Source: Psychroserpens ponticola (GTDB taxonomy: Bacteria; Bacteroidota; Bacteroidia; Flavobacteriales; Flavobacteriaceae). From it: 64,000 bases of DNA. Shown here piece by piece: positions 1-9,014 of the stretch; the first letter of the stretch is position 1; each line of letters begins with the position of its first letter. The translations under genes were made by a program, and so were the position numbers. The DNA lies in contig NZ_CP116221.1 in assembly GCF_023556315.2 (NCBI RefSeq), positions 3,548,001-3,612,000 of the forward strand. Reading direction: 5' to 3'. Below the pieces are notes generated by a model. It was not told the origin of the DNA, did no database searches, and was given only the letters and a program-made list of their open reading frames with translations.

Positions 1-1
1 A

Positions 2-439
2 CAAGCATATAAAGGAAAAGGAGATCAAAAATTTCAAATTGCTGCAAACTTTCAAGATGAAGCATCTGGGCTTAACGTAAGTTACGATTATGGTTTAGGT
101 GAAAACTTTTCTGTTGGATTTGCATCTACTTATGCCTTAGGAATTGATAGCAGATTAGATGCAGATTTTGGTGATCGTTTTGATTTAGAAGCTCGATTTA
201 ATGCAAATTTAAGTAATGTGATTAATGTTGATGATAATTTTGATCTTTATCCTGGACTAAATCTCAGTTTAAAAAACTTTGGTGGTCATATTGGTGCTCG
301 CTACTTCTTTTCAGATGGATTTGGCGTTTTTACAGAAGCAAATTTCCCATTAGCGAAGTATAGTAATGACAAATCAGAAATTAGTTATTACATTCACAAC
401 CAGTTTACAGTAAATATAGGAGCGACATTCAGCTTATAA
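2..439 (+). CDS. Outer-membrane barrel-like protein, DUF6646-type (5' end outside window)
   Basis: The frame is open from the first bases of the window to the TAA at 437-439, so this is the C-terminal about 145 residues of a longer protein, not a short gene starting at the internal ATG at 218. The visible part alternates hydrophobic and polar residues with Gly and aromatics in a beta-barrel pattern (for example YDYGLGENFSVGF, LSLKNFGGHIGARYFF) and ends in a terminal Phe-Ser-Leu, as expected of an outer-membrane strand. From memory the text resembles the flavobacterial DUF6646 family, whose function is unknown. A bidirectional hairpin terminator follows immediately. Signal peptide and promoter lie outside the window. 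Confidence 0.7.
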   Translation, partial: QAYKGKGDQKFQIAANFQDEASGLNVSYDYGLGENFSVGFASTYALGIDSRLDADFGDRFDLEARFNANLSNVINVDDNFDLYPGLNLSLKNFGGHIGARYFFSDGFGVFTEANFPLAKYSNDKSEISYYIHNQFTVNIGATFSL

Positions 440-457
440 ATTGAAAACATATAATAT

Positions 458-486
458 AAAAGCATCTTTTTAAAGGTGCTTTTTTT
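458..486. terminator. Bidirectional hairpin terminator
   Basis: AGCATCTTT (461-469) pairs with AAAGGTGCT (472-480) with one wobble, flanked by an A-run on the left and a T-run on the right. It sits between the convergent ends of the barrel protein (439) and recX (485) and can serve both. Confidence 0.7.
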
Positions 487-958
487 ATGGAATTAATTCA
501 CGAATCTTATCATAGACCAATTGACTCTCCCAACCTCTATAAAAGAGATAATCTGCCAACTTTTTTCGTTTCTTTTGAATATTAGTTTCTCTTAGTGTTG
601 CTGTTTTTTTTTCTGCAAGTGTATTGAATGTGTCAAAATAATCGTTCATATCAATTTCTTTTAGAGCAATTGAAATAATCGTTTTGTTAATATCTTTTCG
701 TTTCAACTCTAACTGAATCCTTTGTTTTCCCCATTTCTTTATTCTGAATTTTCCACGCACAAAAACCCTTGCAAAACGTTCTTCATTTAAAAAATTATGT
801 TGAAGTAAATGAACAATGATTTTATCTCTCGCCTCAGGAATCATCTTCATTTCATATAGTTTTTGTGTAACTTCTTTATGACAACGTTCTTGATAAACAC
901 AGTAACGCTCTAATCGTTTTTGTGCTTCATCTACGGTATATGTTTTTCTAGGAATCAT
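485..958 (-). CDS. recX: Regulatory protein RecX
   Basis: This is a 157-residue RecX-family protein, a small three-helix-repeat modulator of RecA filaments. The order of helices is typical: an N-terminal DEAQKRLERYCVYQERCHKEV block, a central FLNEERFARVFVRGKFRIKKWG block (the most conserved RecX signature), and a C-terminal LADYLFYRGWESQLVYDKI repeat. The frame can be extended upstream to a TTG at 976, but the ATG at 956-958 is preferred because homologues begin close to IPRKTYTVDEA and because a TAnnTTTG-like box (962-969, minus strand) lies within that extension. Length is normal for the family. The gene stands alone, convergent with the upstream gene. Confidence 0.9.
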   Translation of the reverse strand: MIPRKTYTVDEAQKRLERYCVYQERCHKEVTQKLYEMKMIPEARDKIIVHLLQHNFLNEERFARVFVRGKFRIKKWGKQRIQLELKRKDINKTIISIALKEIDMNDYFDTFNTLAEKKTATLRETNIQKKRKKLADYLFYRGWESQLVYDKIRELIP

Positions 959-1027
959 ATAACAAAAATATAACAATTTGTTAATAAATATGTTGACTTA
1001 AACTGCTCATTTTTAACTATTTTTACT

Positions 1028-1035
1028 TAAATTTG
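1028..1035 (+). promoter_or_regulatory. Possible -7 promoter box (TAAATTTG)
   Basis: TAAATTTG matches the Bacteroidota TAnnTTTG -7 consensus, 36 bases before the ATG at 1072. No TTG lies at the usual 17-23 base spacing, so the assignment is tentative. Confidence 0.4.
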
Positions 1036-1071
1036 CTAGCTTGCCTTTATGGCAATTAATTGATTATCCCT

Positions 1072-4000
1072 ATGAAAAAAAAATACGCTCATATCGTTAT
1101 CACATTCTTTTGTGGTATTATGTTTTCTTATGGACAAGTATCAGACTTGATTATATCTGAGTATGTTGAAGGATCCAGTAATAATAAATATATTGAAATT
1201 TATAATGGAACTGGAAGTGCAGTTGACCTTACAGATTATGAGGTTTGGAGAGCTGCAAATGGTAATGCTTGGCCTGATGCAAAAATTTTACCAACCGGAA
1301 CTTTAGCTGATGGTGCAACTTATGTGATTGCTCACACTTTAGCAAACGGAACTATTTTAGCTGCTGCAGATTTAACATCTTATAATGCCTCATGGAATGG
1401 TGATGATGCCGTAGGTTTAGCCAAAGATATTGCTGGAACTTTTACTCTTATCGATGCTGTAGGTGTAGGTGGAGTAGATCCAGGGACAGCATGGAATGTA
1501 GCTGGAACAAACAATGCTACAGCCAATCATACTTTAGTTCGAAAAGTTAATACCTGTGCACCAAATACAAACTGGGTTACTTCAGCAGGTACTACAGTGG
1601 CAAATAGTGAATGGGTAGTGACCGCTGTTGATGACTTTGCTAGCCTTGACTCTCATACTTCCGTTTGTACGGATACTTATTTAAATTTCGCAGTTGCTTC
1701 GTCTACTTTAGTTGAAAACGGAGTTTCTATTGATGTTTGTGTCAGTATACTTAACCCTTCTGCTAGTGTAGCTACAACTGTAGATATTATTTTAGACGGA
1801 AGTTCATCTGCAACCAATGGAACCGATTACGATGATGGCACCTCTGCAATATCATTTCCAGTAACTGTAACTTTTCCAGCTAACACAACCGCAGATCAAT
1901 GTTTAACTATTTTTATTGCCATCGATGATTTAGTTTATGAAGGTGATGAAACTGTCGTTTTAGATTTAACTAATCCTACAGGAGGTACAGCTGCAGATTT
2001 AGGTGGAAATACAAATCATGTTTTAACAATTCTTGATGATGAAACTCCTGTAATTGCAGATGTTGTAATTACTGAAATTATGTACAATACAACCGGTGGA
2101 GATGACGAATGGATTGAAATATGTAATACAACTGGGCTAGACCAAGTGTTGAATAACTATAGTGTTGAAGTAAATGGTACACCTAGATTTACTTTTCCGT
2201 CAACAGGTACTATAATTGCAGGTGGTGATTGTATTCTGGTTGCTATTCGCGATAGTGGTGGAGCTTTCAATCCTGGTTGTAATTTTACTACAATCTATAA
2301 TGATAATGTTTGTTGTGCAGATATTTTAATAAACAGTCCTACTGGAGTTGGTGTTGATATTGAATTAATTGCATCAGATGGCAGTACTATTGTTGATGCT
2401 GTAAATTATGATGATAATGATCTTGGTGGCCCAAATAATGCTGCCGATGGTGGTGGTAGTTCATTACATGTTACTGATGATTCTCTTGACAATTCTGACA
2501 CTGCATCAAACTGGCAATTTGTTGCTGATGGTGGAAGTCCTGGCTTTAATACGTTAATCTCACAATGCTCATCAATGGAACCAGAGATTAATGTTGAAGG
2601 AGATATTAATACATTTCCAAATATATATAATGCTGACATTATGCCTAGCTATTTAGATAACACACTTTTTTCAGATGACATACCCATAAGTAGTTCAGAA
2701 ACAAAATCTTTTAGAATTCAGAATATTGGCACTGCAGACTTAATAGTAAGTAATATCGAAATAATTGGTGCTAATGCTGGAGATTTTTCGGTGACACCAC
2801 CTTCGGCTTTTAATATCATAATTGAGGATATTAGTACAATGACTAATCTTGAAGTATTTGATGTTACATTTACGCCAACTGTAGCAGGAGAACGAAATGC
2901 AACTGTAAGAATTACAAATAATGATTCCGCTGATGGTGAAGGTGAAGAAGTGTTTGTATTTGCAATCCGTGGAGTTGGTATTTGTACGTCAGCAGTAAAT
3001 ACAGTTACGCCTCTTAGCGGTCCTGACAACACCGTTGTTACAATTAGTGGAAATGACTTAGGAGGTACTACATCTGTTACATTTGCTGGTTCAGCTATAG
3101 CACATACAGTAGTGTCTCCAACTGAAATTGAAGTTTCAATTCCTGATGCCTCTATTTCTGGAAATATTGTAGTAACCAATAATCTTGGATGCCAAACTTC
3201 TGATTTCTTTACTGTTATTGATAATCTAAGTACGAGTTGTCAAGGAACCTCAGGTCTTTCACCAACCGATTTATTCATTTCTGAAATTACCGATGCGCCA
3301 TATGGTTCACACACTTATATAGAAATTTTTAACGGAACAGGTGCTCCTGTTAATCTAGCCGATTACGAAATTAGAATTCATCATAATGGTTCAGCAAATG
3401 CAGGTGGTGACATTGCCGATTTAGATGCTGGTGTAACTATGCCTAATAATTCTGTATATGTCATAGGTATTGGAGGAGTAGACTCGACTGATCCAGAAGG
3501 AGGTTATACTGCAGATGATTTCTTTTCTTTAAGCGGAGTTAATAATAATGATAACATTCGTCTATATACTGACGATGGTACTACTGAAACTTGGATAGAT
3601 GTTTGGGGTCGCACTGATGGAACCGCTTTTACTACAGCTCCAAAAGGATATACCTACAGAAGAAAAAACACTGGTATTACAGTACCTAGAACAGATAACT
3701 GGCAACTTCCAGATGACATGCAAGATGACTGGCTAGCCTATAGTCCAGTTAACTATGATGATATTGGTAATTTTGATTTCTCTGCTGGTGATCCACCATT
3801 AATTACTGACGAACCAGACCCAATGGATTCACCATGTGATACTAGTGCAACGTTCTCTCTATCTGCTGACCAAGGCTATCTAGGAGGTTTACCATTAGCT
3901 TATCAATGGTTTGTATCTGTTCCTGGTGTTGATGGTTGGACCGCTTTATCGAATGGTGCGCCTTATAGCGGAGCGACCACAGCCACACTAACGATTTCAA

Positions 4001-5790
4001 ATACTGTTGGTCTATATAACTACCAGTACTATTGTCAAGTTAGAGAAAACTTAAATACGTGTTATACTGCTAGCGAAGCTGTTAGAGTTACAACAAAAAG
4101 TACAACTTGGGTATCACCAGGTAATTGGGATAATAATGCTCCAGATATAAATACCATTGCTGTTTTAGATTTTAATTATGATACAACTGTAAATGGAAGT
4201 TTTAGTGCTTGTTCACTAACTATCGATTCAGGTACTTTAGTGATAAAAAATGGCGACTATGTTGAAATACAAAATGATTTAATTGTAAATGGTAATTTAG
4301 AAATCGACAATGAAGGCTCTTTGGTAATGATCGACGATACTGGTACAGTTTCAGGTTCTGGAAATACCAATGTTTACAAAACAACAACAGAAATGGAAAC
4401 TTACGATTACACGTACTGGTCACCTCCTGTAGATTACTCTGTTTCTGGCACTTCTGCACAAACAGTTTTAACGGGTTTCCGTCCAAGTAGAATTTATGGT
4501 TTCGATACTTCTGAATTTTCAGATTTAGATGCAGATAGCTTTGATGATGATAATAATTCATGGACTCCTCACTTTTCATCTATGTCCAGTGGAATTGGAT
4601 ATGCAGCAATGAGTAATGGTACAGGTTCTCACTTTCGAAGCATTACATTTAATGGACCATTAAATACTGGCATTATTCCTGTTACTGTAGCTTTAAGTGG
4701 AAATGGAGCTGATTCAACCGATGATTGGAATCTTTTAGGAAATCCATATCCTTCTGCAATCTCTGTAGATACCTTTGTTTCTCATAATGCAAATTTAAGT
4801 GGTACTGTCTACCTTTGGACACATGAAGACGATATTTCAATTTCAAATCCTGGCCCAGATGCCTACAATTTTAACTCCAATGACTATGCCATGTATAATG
4901 CAATTGGAGGAGTTGGTACAGCTTCAACAGGAACTGTAACTAGTTTTACGCCATTGGGTTACATCGCTTCTGGACAAGGCTTTTTTATAGATGCTATTAC
5001 TGCTGGCACTGTTGAATTTACAAACGGCATGCGTAATAAAACATATAGCAATAATGAATTCTTTAGAAATTCAGATCCTTCTACTACAACAACTGCTTTT
5101 ACCGAAAAAGATAGGATGTGGCTTAATTTGACAAATCCTGATGGTGCATTTAGCCAGATACTTATTGGATATGTGGACGATGGTACTTTAGGAAAAGATC
5201 GACTTTATGATGGTATTCGTATGGTAGGTTCTAATTATATTGATTTTTATTCAAAAGACGAAACAAACCTTTATAAATATGGTATTCAAGGAAGACCACC
5301 ATTCACTATAGAAGATGTCGTTCCTTTAGGTTATGATTCTGGTATATTAGGCGAATTAACTATTGCTCTATATAAAGCTGAAGGCGAATTAAGTGATATT
5401 AATATTTATTTGAGAGACAATCTATTAAATACTATCCATGAATTAAACAATTCTCATTATACATTTACAACAGAAGATGGAAACTTCACTAATCGATTTG
5501 AAATTATTTACCAAACGGATGCTTTATCAATTGGAGAAAACGAAATTAGTCAAAACGATATCACTATAATTGAATTACAAAATGGAAGTGTAAAATTTTC
5601 AGTGGGCAATAACTTAACAATAAGCACTATTGAAATTATAGATCTTTTAGGACGTACACTTTACAATTTAAAGGGCAATAATTCTACTGAAATATTTGAA
5701 TTAAATAACTTAAGTCAGACTGCTTATATAGCCAAAATAAGTTTATCAAACGGACAAACGATAACTAAGCGAGCTATTAAACGCAATTAA
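1072..5790 (+). CDS. Large secreted lamin-tail-domain protein with T9SS type A sorting domain
   Basis: A 1572-residue exported protein. Residues 1-21 form a signal peptide ending in FSYGQ. Then, approximately: a lamin-tail domain (24-195, LIISEYVEGSSNNKYIEIYNG), a Calx-beta-like domain (205-325, acidic YEGDETVVLDL), a second lamin-tail domain (329-480), a choice-of-anchor-D-like Ig domain (500-635, FRIQNIGTADL), an IPT/TIG domain (636-715), a third lamin-tail domain (732-900), an Ig-like stretch, and a C-terminal type A sorting domain (about 1490-1572, ending TKRAIKRN). The sorting domain predicts T9SS export and surface attachment. The TTG at 1060 is possible, but the ATG at 1072 directly precedes MKKKYAHIV and is preferred. 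No catalytic domain was recognised; an adhesive or matrix role is inferred. The gene is monocistronic, with its own terminator. Confidence 0.85.
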   Translation: MKKKYAHIVITFFCGIMFSYGQVSDLIISEYVEGSSNNKYIEIYNGTGSAVDLTDYEVWRAANGNAWPDAKILPTGTLADGATYVIAHTLANGTILAAADLTSYNASWNGDDAVGLAKDIAGTFTLIDAVGVGGVDPGTAWNVAGTNNATANHTLVRKVNTCAPNTNWVTSAGTTVANSEWVVTAVDDFASLDSHTSVCTDTYLNFAVASSTLVENGVSIDVCVSILNPSASVATTVDIILDGSSSATNGTDYDDGTSAISFPVTVTFPANTTADQCLTIFIAIDDLVYEGDETVVLDLTNPTGGTAADLGGNTNHVLTILDDETPVIADVVITEIMYNTTGGDDEWIEICNTTGLDQVLNNYSVEVNGTPRFTFPSTGTIIAGGDCILVAIRDSGGAFNPGCNFTTIYNDNVCCADILINSPTGVGVDIELIASDGSTIVDAVNYDDNDLGGPNNAADGGGSSLHVTDDSLDNSDTASNWQFVADGGSPGFNTLISQCSSMEPEINVEGDINTFPNIYNADIMPSYLDNTLFSDDIPISSSETKSFRIQNIGTADLIVSNIEIIGANAGDFSVTPPSAFNIIIEDISTMTNLEVFDVTFTPTVAGERNATVRITNNDSADGEGEEVFVFAIRGVGICTSAVNTVTPLSGPDNTVVTISGNDLGGTTSVTFAGSAIAHTVVSPTEIEVSIPDASISGNIVVTNNLGCQTSDFFTVIDNLSTSCQGTSGLSPTDLFISEITDAPYGSHTYIEIFNGTGAPVNLADYEIRIHHNGSANAGGDIADLDAGVTMPNNSVYVIGIGGVDSTDPEGGYTADDFFSLSGVNNNDNIRLYTDDGTTETWIDVWGRTDGTAFTTAPKGYTYRRKNTGITVPRTDNWQLPDDMQDDWLAYSPVNYDDIGNFDFSAGDPPLITDEPDPMDSPCDTSATFSLSADQGYLGGLPLAYQWFVSVPGVDGWTALSNGAPYSGATTATLTISNTVGLYNYQYYCQVRENLNTCYTASEAVRVTTKSTTWVSPGNWDNNAPDINTIAVLDFNYDTTVNGSFSACSLTIDSGTLVIKNGDYVEIQNDLIVNGNLEIDNEGSLVMIDDTGTVSGSGNTNVYKTTTEMETYDYTYWSPPVDYSVSGTSAQTVLTGFRPSRIYGFDTSEFSDLDADSFDDDNNSWTPHFSSMSSGIGYAAMSNGTGSHFRSITFNGPLNTGIIPVTVALSGNGADSTDDWNLLGNPYPSAISVDTFVSHNANLSGTVYLWTHEDDISISNPGPDAYNFNSNDYAMYNAIGGVGTASTGTVTSFTPLGYIASGQGFFIDAITAGTVEFTNGMRNKTYSNNEFFRNSDPSTTTTAFTEKDRMWLNLTNPDGAFSQILIGYVDDGTLGKDRLYDGIRMVGSNYIDFYSKDETNLYKYGIQGRPPFTIEDVVPLGYDSGILGELTIALYKAEGELSDINIYLRDNLLNTIHELNNSHYTFTTEDGNFTNRFEIIYQTDALSIGENEISQNDITIIELQNGSVKFSVGNNLTISTIEIIDLLGRTLYNLKGNNSTEIFELNNLSQTAYIAKISLSNGQTITKRAIKRN

Positions 5791-5810
5791 TTTTATAAAC
5801 AAAGATTATC

Positions 5811-5840
5811 AAAGGGCTTCAATATATTTGAAGCCTTTTT
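5811..5840. terminator. Hairpin terminator between convergent genes
   Basis: GGCTTCAA (5815-5822) pairs perfectly with TTGAAGCC (5828-5835), flanked by A-rich and T-rich runs (T5 at 5836-5840). It ends the lamin-tail gene and, on the other strand, the TonB receptor whose stop is at 5844. Confidence 0.75.
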
Positions 5841-5843
5841 GTA

Positions 5844-8258
5844 TTACAAATTGTACTTTAAAGACATTACTAAATTTCTTCCTGGCGAAGTAATACCAGA
5901 AGAATATGTTAAGTAACGTTGATCTGTTATGTTTTCAATAGCGGCAGTAATGGTAGCTGCTTTAGAAATCTGATATTGTGTTCTAAAATTAAGTGTATAC
6001 CATGAAGGAGAATAAGGATTTCCATTATGATCTAAGGCATAAATATAATCTTTAGATTGTTCTGAAGGCGCTAATTGATCATATGACAATTCATTATTAT
6101 ATTCAGCAAATACATCAATTTGTAGCTTTTCTTTCTGCCAAACAAAATGTGTATTCCCAAAATTTGGAGCAACATGTCTAACAGGTACCTCTTGACCATT
6201 AAACTCTTGTTTCCCACCCACAACATTATATTGAGAAATCAATTTTAAGTATTTAGAAAAATTAAATTGAATTCCTGCTTCAAAACCATAGATACGCTCT
6301 TTAGATGCATTTTGAATGGCTTGAACATTGCTTATTTCTCCATCATACTCTATTTGAGATTCTCCATTTAATGTAAAATCACTTCGTATTAATGCATTAT
6401 CTAAAAACGTAGAATATGTTGCTACATCAACAATGCATATATTATCAAAATTAAGTTTAAGACCAAGTTCTACACCATAAGCATATTCAGCCTTTAAGTT
6501 TTTATTTGGCACAACAACTGAACCTGGTTCGGAATCAAAAACTTTACCAATATCATCAATATTAGGTGCTCTAAATGCTGTAGATGCATTTAGTTTCCAT
6601 TGAATCATTTCATCTGGAGCCCAACTTATTCCAGCAGTTCCCGTAAAAGCTCCTGTATCAATTTTTGAACTGTCAAAAGGAAGGTTTAAAAACACATTGT
6701 TTTCAGTGAAATCGGCATTAGCAATAACATAATTGTATCTCAAACCTGATTGAAATACAAACTTAGGATTTGGTTTATATTTAAAACTTGCATAAGCAGC
6801 CATAGATTGCCAATCTGAATCATTAGGATATCTTGATAATGCTAAGATAGATTCATTTGTTGCACTGTTTTCAGTAGAACCCACTGACTTTACCTTATTA
6901 TAAACATACTCCAAACCATAAAAAATCGAGCTTTTTTCACTTAAGTCTTTTTCTAGATCAAGATTAAAAGAATAAGCATTTACTGCTTCTTCTCTTACAT
7001 TTCTTAAACTAGATTGAAAATCACGATCAAACCTACTCTCCTGAAAATTTTGGTAGGCAACAGTAGCTTGTATTTTATCATATAAATTTGAACTACTACT
7101 AAGTTTAGTCACTTGAAAATTACTCATAAACCAACGTTGTGGTCCATAATCCCATTCAGCAGAACGTAATTCATCTCCTCTATACCTAATTAATCTATCA
7201 TATCTAGAATACGAGGACGTTGTTGAATAATATAATCCCAAATCAAAACTTAAATCCTCTTTAGGTTCATATCTCACTTTTTGAAGAAAATTAATTTGAT
7301 CATAACCTGTAGGAACTTGAACTTTAGGATTTTCATTTTGAACAATAACATCTACACCATTAATCGTTTCAACATACTCAGGCCTTAAATAGGCATCAGG
7401 ACCATGTTTACCCATTCTTAAATCTTCAAAATCAGTATAACTTATACTACTTAAAAACGCCCATTTTTTCAAGCCAAAATTAAAATCCAAATGCCCTGTT
7501 TTTTCTTTATTAGCAGTAGCATATCTGGCAACAGCATTAGCATTAAAATACAATGAATCTTTATAAGATAATTGAGGTTTCCGCGTATAAAAACTCATTA
7601 CACCACCTATTGCATCACTACCGTAAACAACAGATCCTGCTCCCAAAGTAATCTCTGTGTTTTGAATTGTAAACGGATCAATTGAAATCACGTTTTGAAG
7701 ATTACCACTTCTAAATATGGCATTATTCATCCTCACTCCATCAACAGTAATTAAAAGTCTGTTAGTTGAAAAACCTCTTATAATTGGACTTCCTCCTCCT
7801 AATTGACTTTTTTGAATATACACATTACCTGTACCTTCAAGTAAATCTGCACTAGTTTGAGGGTTTGAAAATTGGATGTCTGCAGAATTTATATTAACAA
7901 TAGTTTGAGGAATATCGCGTTTACTTTGCTCAAATTTAGAAGCAGAAATTACCACTTGATCTAATCCCTCAACATTAGGCGCTAAAAAAACGACATTATT
8001 GTTTTTTATAATTGCTGTCTTATTAGTTGAATATTTTACATAAAGTATACTTTGAAAGTAAATGGTTTCATCAGCATCAAATTGATCCAAAGAAGCGACA
8101 CCATCAATATCAGTAATAACAGATTTATCCTTATTCGAATTATAAATAGTTACTCCAATAACTGGTGTATTTGTGTCATAATCAAGCACCTTAATATCCT
8201 GAGCTTTAGAACTAAAAATAGCGCAAAAACAAATAACTAGTGCAATAATTAACTTCAT
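5844..8258 (-). CDS. TonB-dependent outer-membrane receptor
   Basis: An 804-residue receptor for energised uptake across the outer membrane. Signal peptide 1-19 (cleavage before QDIKVL), a carboxypeptidase-regulatory-like beta domain about 20-100, a plug domain about 105-225 with the typical IIRGFSTNRLLITVDGVRMNN and GAGSVVYGSDAIGGVMSF blocks, then a 22-strand barrel ending in a YLTYSSGITSPGRNLVMSLKYNL type C-terminus. The plug text resembles haem/haemoglobin or vitamin-type receptors, but the substrate cannot be assigned. It lies 18 bases downstream of recO and is probably the last gene of a porZ-like/recO/TonB operon. Length is ordinary. Confidence 0.9.
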   Translation of the reverse strand: MKLIIALVICFCAIFSSKAQDIKVLDYDTNTPVIGVTIYNSNKDKSVITDIDGVASLDQFDADETIYFQSILYVKYSTNKTAIIKNNNVVFLAPNVEGLDQVVISASKFEQSKRDIPQTIVNINSADIQFSNPQTSADLLEGTGNVYIQKSQLGGGSPIIRGFSTNRLLITVDGVRMNNAIFRSGNLQNVISIDPFTIQNTEITLGAGSVVYGSDAIGGVMSFYTRKPQLSYKDSLYFNANAVARYATANKEKTGHLDFNFGLKKWAFLSSISYTDFEDLRMGKHGPDAYLRPEYVETINGVDVIVQNENPKVQVPTGYDQINFLQKVRYEPKEDLSFDLGLYYSTTSSYSRYDRLIRYRGDELRSAEWDYGPQRWFMSNFQVTKLSSSSNLYDKIQATVAYQNFQESRFDRDFQSSLRNVREEAVNAYSFNLDLEKDLSEKSSIFYGLEYVYNKVKSVGSTENSATNESILALSRYPNDSDWQSMAAYASFKYKPNPKFVFQSGLRYNYVIANADFTENNVFLNLPFDSSKIDTGAFTGTAGISWAPDEMIQWKLNASTAFRAPNIDDIGKVFDSEPGSVVVPNKNLKAEYAYGVELGLKLNFDNICIVDVATYSTFLDNALIRSDFTLNGESQIEYDGEISNVQAIQNASKERIYGFEAGIQFNFSKYLKLISQYNVVGGKQEFNGQEVPVRHVAPNFGNTHFVWQKEKLQIDVFAEYNNELSYDQLAPSEQSKDYIYALDHNGNPYSPSWYTLNFRTQYQISKAATITAAIENITDQRYLTYSSGITSPGRNLVMSLKYNL

Positions 8259-8276
8259 AAAAAGTAAAGATGTTTT

Positions 8277-8996
8277 CTAATTGAATACTTGATTAAATAC
8301 TTGTAGAGATTTTGGTTTTTTAAAACTGCCCAAATGTAATTCAAAATATAACAATAACATGGCTAAAAATGATTGTCTTTGTTTTGAACTTATCTTAATA
8401 GTTTTTAACTCATCAAAATTTATGCCTAATAGACTTTTTAACAGTGTTAAATTTCCTCCTGAAATGGAATATGAATTTGTTTTTTGTGTTTCAAATAATC
8501 CATTAGAAAGGTTAAAATATGGCGCTTCAATATTTGTGTTTTCGGGATAAAACCCTAAGTATTGAGTTAGGTTTAGCAGAAACAATAAATGAAAATTAGA
8601 AAACTCTTCTTGATAATCTAACCATTTAAAAGTGACTTCAAGGTACTCATATAGTTGAAGATTTTGTTCCTCTTCCTTCAACACTGTCGATAAAATTTCT
8701 GCCAAAAACATAGCAATTGAACTCTTATAAACATTGGTATGTACACTTCTATATATATAATCAATTTTAATTTCTTTTATATACTGAAGTGATTGATTTG
8801 CTTTAAAGTTTTCTTCAATTTGAAGCTGTGATAATAATTGAAAATATACGGCTTTAGATTTTCCTTTAGTGTTTTTTAATGCACCTGGTATTACATATGA
8901 AACGAGACCTTTTTGTTGCGTAAAACATTTGGCAATAAGATCGTTATCGCGATATCTAATTTTAGAAATAACAATAGCTTTGTTCTTATTGAGCAT
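8277..8996 (-). CDS. recO: DNA repair protein RecO
   Basis: A 239-residue RecO, the recombination mediator that with RecR loads RecA on SSB-coated single strands and anneals DNA. The N-terminal OB fold is clear (MLNKNKAIVISKIRYRDND, then KGLVSYVIPGALKNTKGKSKA), followed by the all-helical C-terminal domain. I see no CxxC zinc cluster, which is common in Bacteroidota RecO. The start ATG (8994-8996) fits family length. It has 18-base gaps to the upstream PorZ-like gene and to the downstream TonB receptor, consistent with one transcript. Confidence 0.9.
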   Translation of the reverse strand: MLNKNKAIVISKIRYRDNDLIAKCFTQQKGLVSYVIPGALKNTKGKSKAVYFQLLSQLQIEENFKANQSLQYIKEIKIDYIYRSVHTNVYKSSIAMFLAEILSTVLKEEEQNLQLYEYLEVTFKWLDYQEEFSNFHLLFLLNLTQYLGFYPENTNIEAPYFNLSNGLFETQKTNSYSISGGNLTLLKSLLGINFDELKTIKISSKQRQSFLAMLLLYFELHLGSFKKPKSLQVFNQVFN

Positions 8997-9014
8997 TGTG
9001 TATGTGTAAGAATA

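Noticed and set aside
218-439. A complete 73-residue gene starting at the ATG at 218
   Set aside because: The same frame is open to the window edge with continuous barrel-like sequence, so this is the end of a larger gene.
2718-3179. Minus-strand open frames inside the lamin-tail gene (also 2406-2639 and 4220-4579)
   Set aside because: They lie wholly inside a well-supported coding region, lack family features, and have the amino-acid bias of antisense shadows.
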